DNA of 64,000 bases from Nocardioides halotolerans DSM 19273. GTDB taxonomy: Bacteria > Actinomycetota > Actinomycetes > Propionibacteriales > Nocardioidaceae. Made by a program: the position numbers and the translations under genes. The notes beneath the pieces were generated by a model. It worked only from the letters and a program-made list of their open reading frames with translations, had not been told where the DNA came from and made no database searches. Of the stretch, positions 46,223 to 54,699 are shown piece after piece; positions within the stretch are counted from its first letter, which is position 1, and every line of letters starts with the position of its first letter. The stretch lies in contig NZ_KE383926.1 of the NCBI RefSeq assembly GCF_000422805.1, forward strand, positions 137,399 through 201,398. The letters are read 5' to 3'.

Positions 46223-47575
46223 TCACCGGACCGCCTCCCAACGGTCGAGAGCCTCCTGGCGCTCCGCCTTGTGGTCGACCATCGGCGCCGGGTAGCCCAC
46301 CAGCTCGCGGGTCTCCAGGTCCGGGTCGTGCGGGTCGGGCACGCGCTCGGGATCGCGGAGCTCCTCGACCCACCGGCGGACGTAGGCGCCGCCCGGGTCG
46401 AACTTCCGGCCCTGCGTGGTCGGGTTGAAGACGCGGAAGTAGGGCGCCGGGTCGGTCCCGCAGCCCGCGGTCCACTGCCAGCCGTGCTGGTTGGAGGCCA
46501 GGTCGGCGTCCACGAGCCAGTGCATGAAGTGCCGGGCGCCGTGCTGCCACTCCAGGTGGAGGTCCTTCACCAGGAAGCTCGCGACGATCATCCGGACCCG
46601 GTTGTGCATCCACCCGACGGCGCGCAGCTGGCGCATCCCGGCGTCGACGACCGGGAAGCCGGTCCGACCCTCCTGCCACGCCTCGAGCTGGGTGCCCGGC
46701 CGGTCGTAGGCCATCCGCGCGAACTCGGTCCGGAGGTACTCCCGCGCCGTCCGTGGCTCGCGGAAGAGCACGCCGGCGTAGAACTCACGCCACGCGAGCT
46801 CCTTGCGGTACGTCGCGGCGCCCGTGCTGCGCTTGCGGGCCAGCGCGGCCAGCATCGTGCGCGGGTGGATCTCGCCCCACTTCAGGTGCACCGACATGCG
46901 CGAGGTCCCGTCGACCCCGGGCTTGTCACGGTCCTCGTCGTAGGCGTCGACGCGGTCGAGGAACTCCTCCCAGCGGCGCAGCGCCGCGGCCTCGCCCGCC
47001 TCGGGCAGCTCCAGTCCCGCCGGGGGAGCGGGGTCGGGGATCTCGGTCGTGCCGTCCTCGAGCACGGTCCAGCTCGCGCCGGAGGGCGGGTCGGCCGGCG
47101 CTCGCCAGCCGTGCTCGGACCACGCCCGGGAGAACGGCGTGAAGACCCGGTAGCCCTCGCCGGAGCCGTTCGTGACCCGGCCCGGTGCGACGGCGTACGG
47201 CGTCCCGGTGCGCACCAGCTCGATGCCGGCCTCTGCGAGCGCGGCCTCGACCGCGGAGTCGCGGCGCCGGCCGTAGGGACCGAAGTCCGCCGCGGCGTGC
47301 ACCCGCTCGGCGCCGACCGCACGGGCGGCCAGCACCACCCGGCGCACGGGGTCGCCGCGGACGACGGAGAGCCGGGTCCGGTGCTGGCGCAGCTGCTCGT
47401 CGAGGGCGCGCAGCGAGGCTCCCAGGTAGGCGCGCCTGGTCGGCCCGGCAGGACCCCAGAGCGCAGGATCGAGGACGAACAGCGGCAGCACCGGCCCGTC
47501 GGCGACCGCGTCGAGGAGGGCGGGGTTGTCGGCCAGCCGCAGGTCGCGGCGGAACCACATCACGCTCGTCGGCAT
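46223..47575 (-). CDS. phr: Deoxyribodipyrimidine photolyase
   Basis: 450 aa, class I CPD photolyase/cryptochrome family. N-terminal antenna domain: MPTSVMWFRRDLRLADNPAL. FAD domain: YRKELAWREFYAGVLFREP, FPVVDAGMRQL, GWMHNRVRMIVASFLVKDL, DADLASNQHGWQWTAG. It repairs cyclobutane pyrimidine dimers with light. ATG at 47575 has GAGGAGGGA 8 nt upstream. Divergent from the DtxR-type regulator. Confidence 0.95.
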   Translation of the reverse strand: MPTSVMWFRRDLRLADNPALLDAVADGPVLPLFVLDPALWGPAGPTRRAYLGASLRALDEQLRQHRTRLSVVRGDPVRRVVLAARAVGAERVHAAADFGPYGRRRDSAVEAALAEAGIELVRTGTPYAVAPGRVTNGSGEGYRVFTPFSRAWSEHGWRAPADPPSGASWTVLEDGTTEIPDPAPPAGLELPEAGEAAALRRWEEFLDRVDAYDEDRDKPGVDGTSRMSVHLKWGEIHPRTMLAALARKRSTGAATYRKELAWREFYAGVLFREPRTAREYLRTEFARMAYDRPGTQLEAWQEGRTGFPVVDAGMRQLRAVGWMHNRVRMIVASFLVKDLHLEWQHGARHFMHWLVDADLASNQHGWQWTAGCGTDPAPYFRVFNPTTQGRKFDPGGAYVRRWVEELRDPERVPDPHDPDLETRELVGYPAPMVDHKAERQEALDRWEAVR

Positions 47576-47717
47576 CGCGACCGTCCCTCCTCGGCGTCCA
47601 GGCCGGGGCCGGTACCCGCTCGTAGGACAGAATGTCTCGTGTGACCACCCCACGAAACCGCGCCGGAGAGGCGCTTCGCGCGGAGGCCGCTCGCTTCCGC
47701 GGGGACCCCGGAGAAGC

Positions 47718-48404
47718 ATGAGCGACCTGATCGACACCACGGAGATGTACCTCCGGACCATCTACGAGCTGGTCGAGGAGGGCATCGTCCCGCTGCGTGC
47801 GCGGATCGCGGAGCGGCTGCACCAGAGCGGGCCCACCGTCTCGCAGACCGTGGCGCGGATGGAGCGCGACGGCCTTGTCACGGTCGAGGGCGACCGTCAC
47901 CTCCAGCTGACCGAGGAGGGCATGCGCCTCGCCACCCGGGTGATGCGCAAGCACCGCCTCGCGGAGCGGCTGCTCACCGACGTGATCGGCCTCGACTGGG
48001 AGCTCGTGCACGAGGAGGCCTGCCGCTGGGAGCACGTCATGTCCGAGACCGTGGAGCGGCGGCTGGTCGAGCTGCTCGACCATCCGACCGAGTCGCCGTA
48101 CGGCAACCCGATCCCGGGCCTGGCCGAGCTCGGCGAGGAGACGCTCGGCGAGCACTTCATGACCGGTGTCGAGGCGCTGTCCGACGCCGCCTCCCGCGAG
48201 GAGGGCCGGGTGCTGGTCCGCCGCATCTCCGAGGAGATGCAGAAGGACGAGTCCCTGATGAGCGCGCTGCGCCGCGTGGGTGCCCTGCCCGACAAGACGA
48301 TCACGGTCATCTCCACGCCCGAGGGCGTGCTGGTCGGCTCCGGCGGCGAGACCGCCGAGATCGTGCCGGAGGCGGCAGACCACATCTTCGTGCGCAAGCT
48401 CTGA
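47718..48404 (+). CDS. Iron-dependent repressor, IdeR/DtxR family
   Basis: 228 aa, the three-domain length of DtxR/IdeR. The HTH includes RIAERLHQSGPTVSQTVARM. Metal ligands are seen in RKHRLAERLL, HEEACRWEHVMSE (the Cys-x2-Glu-His group) and the N-terminal Met. The C-terminal SH3-like domain includes DKTITVISTPEGVLVGSGGE. It represses iron uptake genes when Fe2+ is bound. ATG at 47718 gives MSDLIDTTEMYLRTIYELVE, the conserved N-terminus. Confidence 0.94.
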   Translation: MSDLIDTTEMYLRTIYELVEEGIVPLRARIAERLHQSGPTVSQTVARMERDGLVTVEGDRHLQLTEEGMRLATRVMRKHRLAERLLTDVIGLDWELVHEEACRWEHVMSETVERRLVELLDHPTESPYGNPIPGLAELGEETLGEHFMTGVEALSDAASREEGRVLVRRISEEMQKDESLMSALRRVGALPDKTITVISTPEGVLVGSGGETAEIVPEAADHIFVRKL

Positions 48405-48428
48405 GCTTCGGCACTCTCCGGTGACGCG

Positions 48429-49301
48429 CTAGGAGGCGTGGGGAGCCCGCCGCAGGTCGAGCGCGGTCAGGAACTCCGACGTCCCCGCGTGCAGGCGGTA
48501 CGTCGCCAGGTCGTCGCCGCGCGTCTCGCCGCGGTTGACGACCACGACGGGCGTGCCCGCCTTGGCCGCGCGCCGGACGAAGCGGAAGCCGCTCATCACC
48601 GTCAGGCTCGAGCCGGCGACCAGCAGGGCCCCGTCGCACCCCGTGAGCGCGTCGACGGCGGCGTAGCAGCGCTCGACGCGGTCGGCCGGCACGTTCTCGC
48701 CGAAGAACACCACGTGCGGCTTGAGCACGCCGCCGCAGTCCTGGCAGCCGGCGACCACGAAGCCGGAGGTGTCCTCGAGCTCGACGTCACCGTCGGGGCG
48801 CACGTCGGCGGCCAGGTGCCGCTCCGCGAAGCCCGGGTTGAGCTCGGTCAGCCGCTGCTGCAGCGCGCTCCGCGCCGTGACCGCCCGGCAGGCCAGGCAG
48901 ACGACGTCGGCGATCCGGCCGTGCAGGGCCACCACCCGCCGCGATCCGGCCCGCTCGTGCAGCCCGTCGACGTTCTGGGTGACGAGCAGCGCGGGGTCGA
49001 TGCGGGCCAGCGCGTGGTGACCGGCGTTCGGCTCGGCGGTGCGCATCCGGCTCCACCCGAGGTGGCTGCGGGCCCAGTAGCGCTGCTGCGCCTCGGGACC
49101 CGACACGAACTCCTGGTAGGTCATCGGGGTGCGCGCCGGGCTGCCCGGCCCGCGGTAGTCGGGGATGCCGGAGTCCGTCGAGCACCCCGCGCCGGTGAGC
49201 GCGACCAGCGGACGGTCGGCCAGGAAGTCGAGGACCTCCGTCGCCGCTGGTTGAGGAGGTCGTTCTGCGACCGTCTCGAAACCCCGGCCGGCCAACGTCA
49301 T
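48429..49301 (-). CDS. Sirtuin-family NAD-dependent deacylase
   Basis: 290 aa. NAD-binding ALTGAGCSTDSGIPDYRGPG, TQNVDGLHERAGS, the catalytic His in VVALHGR, and a zinc ribbon CLACRA plus CQDCGG. It removes acyl groups from lysines using NAD+. ATG at 49301 overlaps the DUF2277 stop. Oddity: the first ~20 residues (GFETVAERPPQPAA) are encoded by a dispersed repeat at 49248-49283 and no other start lies between the repeat and the fold. Confidence 0.94.
   Translation of the reverse strand: MTLAGRGFETVAERPPQPAATEVLDFLADRPLVALTGAGCSTDSGIPDYRGPGSPARTPMTYQEFVSGPEAQQRYWARSHLGWSRMRTAEPNAGHHALARIDPALLVTQNVDGLHERAGSRRVVALHGRIADVVCLACRAVTARSALQQRLTELNPGFAERHLAADVRPDGDVELEDTSGFVVAGCQDCGGVLKPHVVFFGENVPADRVERCYAAVDALTGCDGALLVAGSSLTVMSGFRFVRRAAKAGTPVVVVNRGETRGDDLATYRLHAGTSEFLTALDLRRAPHAS
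49248..49283. repeat. Dispersed repeat within the sirtuin N-terminus
   Basis: It reads TGGTTGAGGAGGTCG TTCTG CGACC GTCTCGAAACC: a small hairpin (GGTCG/CGACC) flanked by the same TGGTTGAGG and TCGAAACC ends seen in the element at 30475. It is translated on the minus strand as part of the sirtuin. Confidence 0.7.
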
Positions 49302-49567
49302 TGCGCGTAGCGGAGCGCCGCCCGCTCGCGCGCCTTCGCGGCCTCGACCTCGCGGTCCTTGGGCGGCGCGGTGGTGACCAGGTCGTCGATCAGGTGCCGG
49401 ACGACGTGCGCGATGTCGTGCACGGCCTGGTCGAAGATCGCCTGGTTGGCGGCCGACGGCTTGGTCGCCCCGCTGACCTTGCGCACGAACTGCAGGGCCG
49501 CGGCGGTCACCTCGTCATCGGTCGCCGGGGGCTCGAAGTTGTTGAGCGGACGGATGTTGCGGCACAT
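49298..49567 (-). CDS. DUF2277 protein
   Basis: 89 aa beginning MCRNIRPLNNFEPPATDDEV and continuing AALQFVRKVSG, hallmarks of the DUF2277 family. ATG at 49567 is used; the frame upstream has no gene. Its TGA overlaps the sirtuin ATG, so the two are one operon. Function unknown. Confidence 0.9.
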   Translation of the reverse strand: MCRNIRPLNNFEPPATDDEVTAAALQFVRKVSGATKPSAANQAIFDQAVHDIAHVVRHLIDDLVTTAPPKDREVEAAKARERAALRYAQ

Positions 49568-49595
49568 GTCTGCAAGATTACGTCGGCGAAGCATC

Positions 49596-49722
49596 GCCGT
49601 TGGTCGAGCTTGTCGAGACCGCCGCAACGAGCGGTGCACCGGCCCCAGCCCGGGCTGCGGCGTGTCTCGACCCGCTGCAGCGACTTCGTTCCTCAGTCGC
49701 TGCGCTCGCTCGACCCGACCTC
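49596..49722. repeat. Dispersed inverted repeat after propeller gene
   Basis: The arm TTGGTCGAGCTTGTCGAGAC with CGCCGCA (49598-49626) is mirrored by TGCGGCGTGTCTCGAC near 49660-49675. The CTCGCTGCGCTCG-like tail runs to ~49720. It overlaps the 3' end of the beta-propeller gene, supplying its last codons (SSERSD) and stop. Confidence 0.65.
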
Positions 49723-51747
49723 GCCCACGTCGTCCGCTCGTTCCTCGCGGTCGACTGCGAGGTCGAAAAAGTCGGCACCGTCGCCGGTCACCAGCACCAC
49801 CCGGCCGTCGGCCAGCGGCACCAGCCGGACGGCGGTGACCTCGTCGCCGTGCTCCACCTCGACCATCCGGTTGGACAGCTCGCCGTCCCCCAGCGTGAGC
49901 ACCGAGACGTAGCCGACGTTGCCGCGGTCGCCGTACTCCGCGACCACGGTGAGGACCGTGCGGCCGTCGGGCAGCCAGGTCAGCTGGCGGGGGTCCTGCG
50001 CGGCCAGCGCCTGGCTGCCCGGGCCGAACTCGACGACGTCGAGCTGGCGCGGGTGGGTCAGGTCGGTGACGTTGAACAGCCCCGCCTGGGCGCCCCACGC
50101 GCCGCGCTCGCCCTGCAGCTGCCCGAGGCCGAGGAGGCGGTGCCGGCCGAGCGGATGGAGGTAGCCCGAGTAGCCCGGGATCTTGAGCGAGCCCATCAGC
50201 CTCGGCTGGTCGGAGGTGAGGTCGACGGCGTAGAGCGGGTCGACCTGGCGGAAGGTGACGACGATCGCGAGGGTGTCGAACCACCGCACCGACTCGATCT
50301 GCTCCCCGACGCCGAGGTCGTCGAGGCGGCCCGCCTCGACGAGGTCGTTGCCCTCCTGGCGGAAGGTGACGACGGAGTTGAAGTCGCCGGTGCTGGCGCT
50401 GGGACCGACCGCGACGCGGAGGACGGCGTCGGTGCCGCTGCCGACGGCGTCCATCGACCAGCGGTCGCGGATCACGCCGTCGACCTGGCCCGACGCGGCG
50501 AAGGTCGTGTCGATGCCGTCGAGGTCGAAGGCGTAGAGGTGGCTGGAGCCGTCGTACGCCGCGGAGGTGGTCGCCGGGCCGCGGCGGCCGGTGAGCCAGC
50601 CCGGGAGGAACCCGCCCGACTCCGGCGCCGGACCCGGCGGCAGGCACTCCCAGCAGCCGAACGCGAAGGTCGGGCTCGTGGCGAGGTAGAGCTGGTCGGC
50701 CGAGGCGTAGGCGAGGTCGGTGTCCGCCGCCAGCCCGCTGACCGACGGCGCCTCGGGTGCCGACGCGTCGAAGCCGACCACGGCGAGGGTGCCGAGCGAC
50801 GCACCGTCGTCGGGGACGGCGACGTCCTCGCAGGCGAGCAGGGGCTCGCGGTCGGCCTCGTCGAGCGAGGCGCCCGGCAACCAGTCGCCGATGGTGCTGG
50901 CTCGCACGGCCGCCTGGTTGGCCTCGGTGGCCTCGAACTCCGTCGTCGTCCGGTCGGGGAGGGTGAAGTCGAGGTCGGGCAGGCCGGCACCGAGCACGAC
51001 ACGGACCACGCCGTCGTGGAGGCGCGCGGTGACCAGGCCGCTGTCGTAGTCCACCGTGTGGGTGACCTCGGGGTCGGCCGGGTCGGAGACGTCGATGGTC
51101 GCGATCCGGGTCTCGGCCCGGCGGGCTCCGTCGTCGTCGCGGTGGGAGAGGGCGACGACGGTGTCGCCGGCCAGGAGGATCTCGGTCGCACCGCCGCTGA
51201 GGGTGTGGGGCAGGTCGAGCGAGGTGAGCCGCTCGACCTCGGCGCCGCTCACGTCGTAGGTGACCAGGTCGCCGTCCTGGACCCGGAAGAGCGTGTGCCC
51301 GTCGGTCTTCACGACGTCGGGCTCGTCGACGCCGGCCTCCTGCACGTTGGTGCCGGTCTCGCCGTTGGTCGAGCGCACCGGCGACGGCGCCAGCGGCCCG
51401 CGCGAGGACGGCGCGGCCTCGGCGGCCTGCGGCACCAGGACGCCGCCGCCGACCGAGCTCTGTGCGAAGTCGTAGACGACGTCGGGGTTGCCGGCCCAGC
51501 CGTAGGGGCCGACCAGCTCGAGCCCGCGCTCGACGTACCAGTCCAGCAGGTCGTCGCAGGAGCCCGGCACCGACAGGTCGGAGCCCGAGAACGCCGCCGG
51601 CGACACCCGGGTATCCGGCCCTCGCTCGCCGCGGGTGCCGGCGTGGTCGGTGCCGCCGTACGACGTGCCGAGCACGAACGCGCCAGCGAGGCCGGCGAGC
51701 GCGGTGAGGGAGACGAGGCTGCGGGACAACAGCGGCGGCAGGGACAT
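49693..51747 (-). CDS. Secreted beta-propeller domain protein
   Basis: 684 aa. An N-terminal signal or anchor helix is at ~8-30. A Cys pair region and linker precede TNVQEAGVDEPDVVKTDG, the signature of the Beta_propel family, then WD-like blades (LYAFDLDGIDTTF, ESVRWFDTLAIVVTFRQVDP, WLPDGRTVLTVVAEYG). ATG at 51747. It is extracytoplasmic; function unknown. The C-terminus ends in repeat-derived sequence. Confidence 0.88.
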   Translation of the reverse strand: MSLPPLLSRSLVSLTALAGLAGAFVLGTSYGGTDHAGTRGERGPDTRVSPAAFSGSDLSVPGSCDDLLDWYVERGLELVGPYGWAGNPDVVYDFAQSSVGGGVLVPQAAEAAPSSRGPLAPSPVRSTNGETGTNVQEAGVDEPDVVKTDGHTLFRVQDGDLVTYDVSGAEVERLTSLDLPHTLSGGATEILLAGDTVVALSHRDDDGARRAETRIATIDVSDPADPEVTHTVDYDSGLVTARLHDGVVRVVLGAGLPDLDFTLPDRTTTEFEATEANQAAVRASTIGDWLPGASLDEADREPLLACEDVAVPDDGASLGTLAVVGFDASAPEAPSVSGLAADTDLAYASADQLYLATSPTFAFGCWECLPPGPAPESGGFLPGWLTGRRGPATTSAAYDGSSHLYAFDLDGIDTTFAASGQVDGVIRDRWSMDAVGSGTDAVLRVAVGPSASTGDFNSVVTFRQEGNDLVEAGRLDDLGVGEQIESVRWFDTLAIVVTFRQVDPLYAVDLTSDQPRLMGSLKIPGYSGYLHPLGRHRLLGLGQLQGERGAWGAQAGLFNVTDLTHPRQLDVVEFGPGSQALAAQDPRQLTWLPDGRTVLTVVAEYGDRGNVGYVSVLTLGDGELSNRMVEVEHGDEVTAVRLVPLADGRVVLVTGDGADFFDLAVDREERADDVGEVGSSERSD

Positions 51748-51845
51748 GATCTGGTCCTTCGACGATCAGGAGCCGGCCCGACCGGCGGGCTCCGCCGATC
51801 GGACGCGCCGGGCGCGCCCCTGGTTCCTTCTGGGAGAGTCGGACC

Positions 51846-53033
51846 ATGCCGTCCGCCGCCCAGGAGCCGTCCTCGCGAGACCTCGACATCGTCCTGCTCG
51901 GTGCCACCGGGTTCACCGGGGCGCTCACGGCCGAGTACCTCGCCGACCACGGGCCCACGGGGCTGCGCTGGGCGCTGGCCGGCCGCAACCGCGGCAAGCT
52001 CGAGGCGGTGCGCGACAAGCTCGCGACGATCGACCCCGCGCTGGCCGACCTCGAGCTGATCGAGGCCGACAGCGGCGACCGCGCCTCGCTCGACGCGATG
52101 GTCCGCCGCGCGAAGGTCGTGATCTCGACGGTCGGGCCCTACATCCACTTCGGTGAGCCCCTGGTCGCCGCGTGCGCGGAGGCCGGCACCGACTACGTCG
52201 ACCTCACCGGCGAGCCGCTGTTCGTCGACCTGATGTACGTCGCCCACCACGCGACGGCGGTGAAGAGCGGCGCCCGGATCGTGCACTCCTGCGGCTTCGA
52301 CTCGATCCCGCACGACCTCGGCGCCTACTACACGGTCAAGGAGCTGGCCGCGAAGGGGCCGGTCGCGGTGCGTGGAGTCGTGCGGGCCGGCGGCGTGCCG
52401 TCCGGCGGCACCTTCCACTCGGCGATGGAGATCATGTCCCGCGCCCGCGAGACCCGCGCGGCCGCGAAGGCGCGCAGGGCTGTCGAGCGCCGCCCCGAGG
52501 GCCGCTCGTCCAAGGCCGTGGCCGGCAAGCCGCACCGCGACAAGGTGCTCGGCTGGTGGCTGCTGCCGCTGCCGACCATCGACCCGGCGATCGTGGCGCG
52601 CAGCGGGGCCGCCCTGCCGGCGTACGGGCCGCGCTTCACCTACTCCCACTACGCCGGCGCCAAGAAGCCCTGGAACGCCGCGGGGGTCGCCCTCGGTGCC
52701 GGAGCAGTGATGGCGTCGGCCCAGGTGGCGCCGCTGCGCAACTTCCTGCTCGGCCGGGTCAAGCAGGGGGACGGTCCCGACGAGGCCCGGCGTGCGAAGT
52801 CGTGGTTCACGGTCGACTTCGTGGGCGAGGGCGACGGGCGCACCGTGCACACGCGGGTGAAGGGCGGCGACCCGGGCTACGGCGAGACCTCGAAGATGCT
52901 CGCGGAGTCCGCGCTCTGCCTCGCCTTCGACGACAACCCGAAGACCGCCGGCAGCGTGACCACCGCCGAGGCGATGGGTGACAACCTGATGGCCCGCCTC
53001 GTTGCCGCGGGGATCACCTTCGAGACCCGCTGA
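51846..53033 (+). CDS. Saccharopine dehydrogenase-like oxidoreductase
   Basis: 395 aa. N-terminal Rossmann motif IVLLGATGFTGALTAEYLAD, then ALAGRNRGKLEAV, VISTVGPYIHFGEPLVAACA, GTDYVDLTGEPLFVDLMY and HSCGFDSIPHDLGAYY. This is the actinobacterial saccharopine-dehydrogenase/trans-acting enoyl reductase family, some members of which act on polyketide lipids. ATG at 51846 with GGGAGAG upstream. Substrate unknown. Confidence 0.9.
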   Translation: MPSAAQEPSSRDLDIVLLGATGFTGALTAEYLADHGPTGLRWALAGRNRGKLEAVRDKLATIDPALADLELIEADSGDRASLDAMVRRAKVVISTVGPYIHFGEPLVAACAEAGTDYVDLTGEPLFVDLMYVAHHATAVKSGARIVHSCGFDSIPHDLGAYYTVKELAAKGPVAVRGVVRAGGVPSGGTFHSAMEIMSRARETRAAAKARRAVERRPEGRSSKAVAGKPHRDKVLGWWLLPLPTIDPAIVARSGAALPAYGPRFTYSHYAGAKKPWNAAGVALGAGAVMASAQVAPLRNFLLGRVKQGDGPDEARRAKSWFTVDFVGEGDGRTVHTRVKGGDPGYGETSKMLAESALCLAFDDNPKTAGSVTTAEAMGDNLMARLVAAGITFETR

Positions 53034-53116
53034 GCCGTTTGCGCCGGGCCCGAACCGGCTACCCCTCAAGACGGATCGCGGCCCGTTCGGCTGCGACCTG
53101 GACTGAGGAGATTGTG

Positions 53117-53356
53117 ATGGGTTACGGCTTCGGCGGATTCCTGCTGGTGGTCGGGCTGGTGCTGGCACTGGCCGTCACCGACCAGGTGAACGGTGTCGAC
53201 CTGACCACGGTCGGCTGGATCATGGCGCTCGTGGGCGCCCTCATCATCGTGCTGACCGCTGCCACGCTGGCCCGGGCCCGCGGCACCCGCTCGGTGGCGA
53301 CCACCACCCACTCCGACGGCACCGAGACGGTGAGCGAGCGGCGTACCGAGATCTGA
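53117..53356 (+). CDS. DUF6458 small membrane protein
   Basis: 79 aa. MGYGFGGFLLVVGLVLALAV begins the first of two membrane helices; the second covers ~30-50. A basic/Thr-rich tail follows. GAGGAG lies 7 nt before ATG 53117. Its N-terminus matches the DUF6458 pattern. Function unknown. Confidence 0.85.
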   Translation: MGYGFGGFLLVVGLVLALAVTDQVNGVDLTTVGWIMALVGALIIVLTAATLARARGTRSVATTTHSDGTETVSERRTEI

Positions 53357-53505
53357 GCCCAGATGGGCGCTCTCGGGCTGAGGGCCTTGAGGGCTCGGCT
53401 ACCATGAAGGCACGACTGCAAGTGTTCGACCGCGTGCCGTGACCCACGGCGCAGTGCGACCCTGACGCCAGCAGCGACCTGAGGCGGCGGCGACATCTCG
53501 CGGCA

Positions 53506-54699
53506 GTGCACCAGTCATCGACCTTGCGCGGCGAGGACCCGGTGATCTCGTTCGTCTGGTCGCCCGGAGAGCGGCTCCCTGCGGGCACCGGAGGCTCGGA
53601 GAACTACACCGTGGGCCAGGTCCGCGAGCTGAACAGGCGCGGGATCGCCGCGCGGGTCGTGACGATCGGCCTTGGCTCTGCCGACGGGCGCTCGGAGTTC
53701 GTCGACATCCCGTTCCACTCGCTCGCTCACCTCGACGACGTCGGCCGGCTGGACGACACGATCGTGTTCGTCACCCATGCCCCGCACCTGGCCACCCGAC
53801 GTCCGGCCTACCAGATCCTGCACGTCCCGCCGCCGCTGCGCACCCTCCAGCGGGCCGCAGTCGTGAGCGCGACTCGCGACCGGATCTTGATCGCGACGAG
53901 CACGTACGCCGCGGCGTTGTGGGCCCGCTTCCTCGACGTGGACGTGGCAACGGTGCACGTCGTGCACCCGTTCGCCGAGCCCGCCTTCGGCCTCGAGCCG
54001 CGGACGGCGCGGACCGCGGGTCGACAACGGGTGCTCTACGCCGGGCGGTTGAGCCCGGAGAAGGGGATCTACACCCTTCTCTCGATGCTGCACAACGACC
54101 TGATCGAGGACGACGAGTCCCTGGTCTTCACCGTGACGACCGCCGGATCGGACAAGCGGCAAGGTCGCATCATCGAACGGATGCTCCGCACGCATCCGCG
54201 CGTCGAGCTGGTGCCTGCGCGGACCACTCCTGACGGCATGGCCGCGCTCATGGCCGAGCACGACGTCGTGGTGATGCCCTCGAACGGGCAGTACTGGCAC
54301 GAGACCTTCGGGATCGTCTCGATCGAGGCCCAGCACGCGGGTGCCCGCGTGGTGGCGTCCGACGACGGCGGCCTGCCGGAGACCCAGTGCGGCGCCCTGC
54401 ACCTGGTGGAGCCCGACAACTCAGAGGCACTGGCCCTGGGCATCATCGACGCCCTGTCGCGAGGCCCCGTCTCGCCAGCGGCGCGCGGGTCGGCGGCGCG
54501 CTGCTTCACCGTGGGTCAATCCGTCGACTCGCTCCTCGAGGTGGTGCGCAGCCCCCAGCCGGTCACGCCGTTCCGCCTGGTCCACGAGCTCGAGGAGCTG
54601 CTGACCTTCGCGCCGAACCCGCCCGACCCGAGGCTCACCACGCCGGGAGCTGTGTCGGTCGCGTCGGGCACGTCTGGATGGACAGGAGCAGCCACATGA
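53506..54699 (+). CDS. GT4-like glycosyltransferase
   Basis: 397 aa, GT-B fold. N-terminal GTGGSENYTVGQVRELNRRG; C-terminal donor domain with LYAGRLSPEKGIYTLLSML and the E-x7-E motif HETFGIVSIEAQHAGARVV, then SDDGGLPET. It transfers a sugar from a nucleotide donor. The start may be GTG 53506 or GTG 53542 (VISFVWSPGERLPAG), the latter giving the usual strand at the N-terminus. It overlaps the next gene (ATGA). The pair sits beside tRNA-Arg and may have arrived horizontally. Confidence 0.86.
   Translation: MHQSSTLRGEDPVISFVWSPGERLPAGTGGSENYTVGQVRELNRRGIAARVVTIGLGSADGRSEFVDIPFHSLAHLDDVGRLDDTIVFVTHAPHLATRRPAYQILHVPPPLRTLQRAAVVSATRDRILIATSTYAAALWARFLDVDVATVHVVHPFAEPAFGLEPRTARTAGRQRVLYAGRLSPEKGIYTLLSMLHNDLIEDDESLVFTVTTAGSDKRQGRIIERMLRTHPRVELVPARTTPDGMAALMAEHDVVVMPSNGQYWHETFGIVSIEAQHAGARVVASDDGGLPETQCGALHLVEPDNSEALALGIIDALSRGPVSPAARGSAARCFTVGQSVDSLLEVVRSPQPVTPFRLVHELEELLTFAPNPPDPRLTTPGAVSVASGTSGWTGAAT

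Noticed and set aside
53404-53442. 12-codon ORF MKARLQVFDRVP after a TACCAT box
   Set aside because: No Shine-Dalgarno, the ATG overlaps the putative -10, and no structure or overlap with a neighbour supports it.
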